Origin: Pullichristensenella sp002068815
Lineage (GTDB): Bacteria > Bacillota > Clostridia > Christensenellales > Aristaeellaceae
NCBI GenBank assembly: GCA_040772885.1
Contig: JAXGXF010000022.1
Span: forward strand, 1-17,813
DNA: 17,813 nucleotides
Direction: 5' to 3'
Positions 14,603 through 17,813 of this stretch are shown in pieces. The position numbers and the translations under genes were made by a program. Every line of letters begins with the position of its first letter. Positions within the stretch are counted from its first letter, which is position 1. Below the pieces are notes generated by a model, which was not told the DNA's origin, did not search any database, and saw nothing but the letters and a program-made list of their open reading frames with translations.

Positions 14603-15235
14603 ATGATCTGGCGCTATGCGGTAATCGCGGTCGCGGGTTACCTGCTGGGGAACATCTCGATGGGCATCATCGTCGCGAGCCGCTACAAGATGGATATCCG
14701 CAACTACGGCAGCGGCAACGCCGGCACGACGAACGTGCTCCGGACGCTGGGCTGGCTCCCGAGCGCGGCGACGCTCGTCGGCGACGCGCTGAAGTCGTTC
14801 GCGGCGGCGTCGCTGGGCTGGTGGCTCGCCGGCGACCCGGGGCTGCTCGTCGGCGGCCTGTGCGCGGTCGTCGGCCACAACTGGCCGGTGTTCAACGGCT
14901 TCCGCGGCGGCAAGGGCATGGCCTGCGCGCTGGGCATGGTGTGCGCGCTGAACTGGCCGGTCGCGCTCGGGCTCCTGGGGGTCGAGGTGCTGATCGCGGG
15001 GCTGACGGGCTACGTGTCGCTCGCGTCCATCGTCACCTCGGCGCTGTTCCCGGTCGTCATCGGCTTCATCTACCCCGAGAGCGGCAACTTCTGGGTGTAC
15101 CTAAGCTTCGCGATCGTGCTCGCCGCGATCACGATCTTCAGCCACCGCTCGAACATTAGGCGGCTCATCAATGGCAACGAGAACCGCATCAACTTCAAGA
15201 AGATCCGGGTGAAACCCGACGAGACGAAAGGATGA
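14603..15235 (+). CDS. plsY: Glycerol-3-phosphate acyltransferase PlsY
   Basis: A 210-residue integral membrane enzyme that moves an acyl group from acyl-phosphate (made by PlsX) to glycerol-3-phosphate, the first step of phospholipid synthesis in most bacteria. All three family motifs are visible: SGNAGTTN (37-44), GHNWPVFNGFRGGKG (91-105), and HRSNIRRL followed by GNE (181-193), set among hydrophobic membrane helices. The ATG at 14603 has GGAGGG 7 bases upstream. It follows der by 33 bases and its stop overlaps the next start in ATGA. In many Clostridia the next gene is gpsA, which makes the glycerol-3-phosphate used here; that gene is absent from this window. Confidence 0.97.
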   Translation: MIWRYAVIAVAGYLLGNISMGIIVASRYKMDIRNYGSGNAGTTNVLRTLGWLPSAATLVGDALKSFAAASLGWWLAGDPGLLVGGLCAVVGHNWPVFNGFRGGKGMACALGMVCALNWPVALGLLGVEVLIAGLTGYVSLASIVTSALFPVVIGFIYPESGNFWVYLSFAIVLAAITIFSHRSNIRRLINGNENRINFKKIRVKPDETKG

Positions 15236-16770
15236 AGGACATGGCGAACAGGTACCTGATTGGCCTCGACATCGGCACCTCCGGCGCAAAGTGCATACTC
15301 GTCGACGAGCGTGGCGCGGTCGCCGCGTCCTCGACGCAGGAATACCCGCTCCTGACGCCGCGCGCGGGCTGGTGCGAGCAGCGCCCGTCCGACTGGTGGG
15401 GGGCGGTCGTCCGGGGGCTGAAGGCGATCCTCCCGAAGGTTCCGGGGGATTCGATCGCGGCGCTGAGCTTCTCCGGGCAGATGCACGGGCTCGTCGCGCT
15501 CGACAAGGACCGCAACGTCATCCGCCCGGCGATCCTCTGGTGCGACAGCCGCACACAGCGCCAGTGCGACCGGATCACCGAGCAAGCGGGAGGGCTTTCC
15601 GGGCTTTTGACCTATACGAACAACCAGATGCTTGCCGGCTACACCGGCGGGAAAATCCTCTGGCTGCGCGACGAGGAGCCGGAGAACTTCGAGAGGATGC
15701 GGACCTTCGTCTGCCCGAAGGACTACATACGGCTCAAGGTGACGGGCGAGGTGATGCTCGACATGTCCGACGCGTCCGGCACGGGCTTCTTCGACACGAA
15801 GGCGCGCCGGTGGTCGGACGCTCTGATCGCGCTCGCGGGGCTATCGAAGTCGATCTTCCCCGAGGTGCGCGAGTCGACCGACCTCGCGGGCTACGTCACC
15901 CGCGCCTGCGCGGAGGAGACCGGGCTCCCGGAGGGGCTGCCGGTGTATCTCGGCGGCGGCGACGCGGTCATACAGACGACCGGCGCGGGGCTCGTGAAGC
16001 CCGGCGTCGTGGGCGTCGTGATCGGCACCGCGGGCAACGTGTCGATGGCGCTGGACAGGTATTTCGACAACCCGAACGGCGCTTTGCAGATGTTCTGCAA
16101 CAACGCGCCGGGGCTCTGGCAGGCGATCGGCTGCACGCTGGCCGCCGGCGGAAGCTACCGCTGGTACCGGGACACCTTGTGCGAGCAGATGAGGGACGGC
16201 GCGAAGGCCGCGGGGAAGAGCGTCTACGAGCTGATGGACAAGTCCGCCGCGGCCTCGAGGCCCGGGGCGAACGGCGTGCTGTTCGCGCCGTACCTGTCCG
16301 GCGAGCGCGCGCCCTACGCCGACCCGAACGCGCGCGGCGTGTTCTACGGGCTGTCGCTCTCGACGACCCGCGCCGACATCACGCGCGCGGTCATGGAGGG
16401 CGTCACGTACTCGCTCAAGCAGGTCGCCGACATCATGTCTGCCTTCGTGCCGATCGAGAAGATCTACTCCTCCGGCGGCGGCTCGGTATCCCCGCTCTGG
16501 CGGCAGATGCAGGCCGACATATTCGATCTGCCGGTCTACACGATGTCCGCGTCCGGCGAGGGCGGCGCGTACGGCGCGATCCTCGTCGCCGGCGTCGGCT
16601 GCGGCATCTGGAGGAGCCTCGAGGAGGCGGCCTCGATTTTGAAACCCGAGACCGAGACGCTCCCGAACCGCGAGAACCAGAAGGGCTACCGAGACGCCTA
16701 CGCCGTCTACGGCGAACTGTACGGCGCGCTGAAGCCGGTGTTCGACAGGGGGGCCTCGCTCGGCTTCTGA
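15232..16770 (+). CDS. xylB: FGGY-family carbohydrate kinase, xylulokinase type
   Basis: A 512-residue cytosolic kinase expected to phosphorylate D-xylulose to xylulose-5-phosphate for the pentose phosphate pathway. Seen: the N-terminal phosphate loop GLDIGTSGAKC with D13, SGQMHG (M84, H85), a sugar-site signature of xylulokinases, ILWCDSRT, the catalytic-base region GGGDAV with D244, GTAGNVS, and the C-terminal SGGGSVSPLW typical of FGGY kinases. Glycerol kinase motifs are absent. The first ATG (15232) overlaps the plsY stop by four bases; the ATG at 15241 is a possible alternative, with GAAAGGA 9 bases upstream. No xylose isomerase or sugar transporter lies nearby, so the substrate is not settled by context, and a related ketose or polyol is possible. 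Confidence 0.88.
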   Translation: MKDMANRYLIGLDIGTSGAKCILVDERGAVAASSTQEYPLLTPRAGWCEQRPSDWWGAVVRGLKAILPKVPGDSIAALSFSGQMHGLVALDKDRNVIRPAILWCDSRTQRQCDRITEQAGGLSGLLTYTNNQMLAGYTGGKILWLRDEEPENFERMRTFVCPKDYIRLKVTGEVMLDMSDASGTGFFDTKARRWSDALIALAGLSKSIFPEVRESTDLAGYVTRACAEETGLPEGLPVYLGGGDAVIQTTGAGLVKPGVVGVVIGTAGNVSMALDRYFDNPNGALQMFCNNAPGLWQAIGCTLAAGGSYRWYRDTLCEQMRDGAKAAGKSVYELMDKSAAASRPGANGVLFAPYLSGERAPYADPNARGVFYGLSLSTTRADITRAVMEGVTYSLKQVADIMSAFVPIEKIYSSGGGSVSPLWRQMQADIFDLPVYTMSASGEGGAYGAILVAGVGCGIWRSLEEAASILKPETETLPNRENQKGYRDAYAVYGELYGALKPVFDRGASLGF

Positions 16771-16774
16771 CGGT

Positions 16775-16798
16775 GTTTCACCCCGCTTGAAACAGGGG
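16775..16798 (+). other. Two mutually exclusive hairpins between xylB and the lipoprotein gene
   Basis: GTTTCA (16775-16780) can pair with TGAAAC (16788-16793), or CCCC (16781-16784) with GGGG (16795-16798), but not both at once. No T run follows, so this is not a terminator. It may be chance in so short a spacer. Confidence 0.25.
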
Positions 16799-16824
16799 AT
16801 ACTCTCTGTATGGGAGGTGATCGC

Positions 16825-17658
16825 ATGCGGAAAATCCTGTCGGCGCTCGTGCTTTGCGCGCTGCTCGCCGGGTGCGCCGCCGCCGCGGAGGACGGAGAGC
16901 TGACGGCGGTATTCTACGACGTCGGCAAGGCGGACGCGATTCTCCTGTACACCGAGAACGCGGCGGTCCTGATCGACGCGGGCAAGAACAAGGCCGGGCA
17001 GCAGATACTCGACGACCTCGCGGCGCGCGGAATCGAAAAACTCGATTTCCTGATCGTCACGCACTTCGACAAGGACCACGTCGGCGGCGCGGACGCGATC
17101 GTCAAGGGCATCCCGGTCGCGCGCGCGCTCGAGCCGGCGTACCGGGGGGACTCGAAGCAATTGACGCAGTACCGCGAGGCGCTTCAGGAGGCCGGGATCG
17201 AGGCCGAGGCGCTCTCGGAAAATCTGTCGTTTGAACTGGACGGCCTCCGGTTCGATGTAGACGTCGCGAACGCGGATTTCTACGGCGAGGATGAGGAGAA
17301 CGACTTCTCGCTGGTCGTCAGGCTTTCGCACGGGGGCGTGCGCTTCCTGTTCGCGGGCGACGCGGAGGGTACCAGGCTCGCGGAGCTGATCGACGAGGGC
17401 GACCTCGCAAGCGACGTCCTGAAGGTGCCGCACCACGGAAACCACGAAAAATTGAGCGCGCTGTTCTTCGAGTCGGTGTCGCCGGAGTACGCGATCATCA
17501 CGAGCGACGAGAAGGAGCCCGAGGACGAGCGGGTCGTGACCGCGCTGCAAATTGCCGGCGCGGAGGTGCTGCTGACCCGGAACGGAACCATCGAGCTTAT
17601 CAGCGACGGAATCAGCGTAAAAAGACCTGCCCCGGACGGCCCGGGGCAGGTCTTTTAA
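16825..17658 (+). CDS. Lipoprotein with ComEC-like metallo-beta-lactamase domain
   Basis: A 277-residue predicted lipoprotein: signal peptide with lipobox LAGC, lipid-bearing C17, then one metallo-beta-lactamase-fold domain. Metal-binding residues are visible as H80, D82, D84 and H85 (THFDKDH), D179 (FAGDAE) and H203-H204 (VPHHGNH). The order FYDVGKADAIL, THFDKDHVGG, LFAGD, LKVPHHG matches the C-terminal hydrolase domain of the competence protein ComEC, but the membrane channel part is absent, so this is a stand-alone surface hydrolase, possibly acting on extracellular nucleic acid or another phosphoester. The ATG at 16825 is chosen for GGAGGTGAT ending 3 bases before it; the ATG at 16810 lies upstream of that site. 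It follows xylB by 54 bases and ends the operon; a terminator lies inside its last codons. Confidence 0.88.
   Translation: MRKILSALVLCALLAGCAAAAEDGELTAVFYDVGKADAILLYTENAAVLIDAGKNKAGQQILDDLAARGIEKLDFLIVTHFDKDHVGGADAIVKGIPVARALEPAYRGDSKQLTQYREALQEAGIEAEALSENLSFELDGLRFDVDVANADFYGEDEENDFSLVVRLSHGGVRFLFAGDAEGTRLAELIDEGDLASDVLKVPHHGNHEKLSALFFESVSPEYAIITSDEKEPEDERVVTALQIAGAEVLLTRNGTIELISDGISVKRPAPDGPGQVF
17619..17656. terminator. Bidirectional intrinsic terminator inside the 3' end of the lipoprotein gene
   Basis: A perfect 16-bp stem (arms 17620-17635 and 17641-17656, 5-base loop), including A-tract and T-tract ends: four T on the + strand and five on the minus strand. It codes for the last residues of the lipoprotein and reaches into both converging stop codons, so it can end both transcripts. 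Confidence 0.9.
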
Positions 17659-17813
17659 GTGAGGCGGTTCGGCCGTTCGAGCACTTGTTTGTTGACGACG
17701 TTGACCGGCCTCTGCCCGGGCGTGATGCACAGCAATGCCTCGCGGACGACCGACTCCGCGAGCTTTTTGACGCTCGCGGACGAATAGAACGCCACGTGCG
17801 GCGTGAGGAGCAC
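17655..17813 (-). CDS. D-2-hydroxyacid dehydrogenase, C-terminal part
   Basis: Only the last 52 codons and the stop are in the window; the gene continues beyond the right edge. The visible part reads LLTPHVAFYSSASVKKLAE and ends in PVNVVN plus a short tail. TPH followed by a serine-rich helix is the C-terminal signature of NAD-dependent D-isomer-specific 2-hydroxyacid dehydrogenases (phosphoglycerate, lactate and glycerate dehydrogenase relatives), with the catalytic acid histidine in TPH. Substrate cannot be assigned from this fragment. The stop codon overlaps the stop of the convergent lipoprotein gene in TTAA. Confidence 0.8.
   Translation of the reverse strand: MLLTPHVAFYSSASVKKLAESVVREALLCITPGQRPVNVVNKQVLERPNRLT

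Noticed and set aside
15841..17730. Long minus-strand open frame (629 codons) across xylB and the lipoprotein gene
   Set aside because: It spans two well-supported genes and their spacer on the opposite strand and has low-complexity composition; a shadow frame.
1..17813. CRISPR arrays, insertion sequences, phage genes, tRNA or rRNA genes
   Set aside because: No regularly spaced repeats, transposase or phage motifs, or tRNA/rRNA-like sequence were seen on either strand.

Overview
The window looks like a chromosomal segment of a GC-rich, Gram-positive-type bacterium, most likely a clostridial member of the Bacillota. The reasons are strong GGAGG-type ribosome binding sites before almost every gene, the pth-mfd pair, the block DUF512/radical-SAM-like gene - der - plsY that is typical of Clostridia, and a pyruvate phosphate dikinase. 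Species and order cannot be read from the sequence alone. No tRNA, rRNA, insertion sequence, phage gene or CRISPR array was seen.

Left part (1-5380, + strand): a DUF89 metal-dependent phosphatase-like protein, peptidyl-tRNA hydrolase (pth) and the transcription-repair coupling factor (mfd). A near-consensus promoter inside the last codons of the DUF89 gene probably drives pth-mfd on its own. A GC-rich hairpin follows mfd.

Middle part (5384-8960): a vitamin-B12-type substrate-binding protein on the minus strand, preceded by a clear cobalamin riboswitch, also on the minus strand. Its promoter region is shared back to back with a secreted serpin on the + strand. The serpin runs head-on into a membrane acyltransferase on the minus strand, and their stop codons overlap in a CTAG.

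Right part (8950-17813): ppdK on the minus strand, with its own promoter and one or two terminators. Diverging from it is a probable five-gene + strand operon: DUF512/radical-SAM-like protein, der (ribosome assembly GTPase), plsY (glycerol-3-phosphate acyltransferase), an FGGY kinase of xylulokinase type, and a lipoprotein with a ComEC-like metallo-beta-lactamase domain. The operon ends in a perfect 16-bp bidirectional terminator lying inside the last codons of that gene. The window closes with the C-terminal end of a D-2-hydroxyacid dehydrogenase on the minus strand.

Most genes are housekeeping. The least ordinary items are the riboswitch-controlled orphan binding protein without a lipobox, the adjoining secreted serpin, the uncharacterised DUF512 protein, and the xylulokinase-type gene in the place where gpsA often sits. 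I found no convincing, wholly new multi-gene system.
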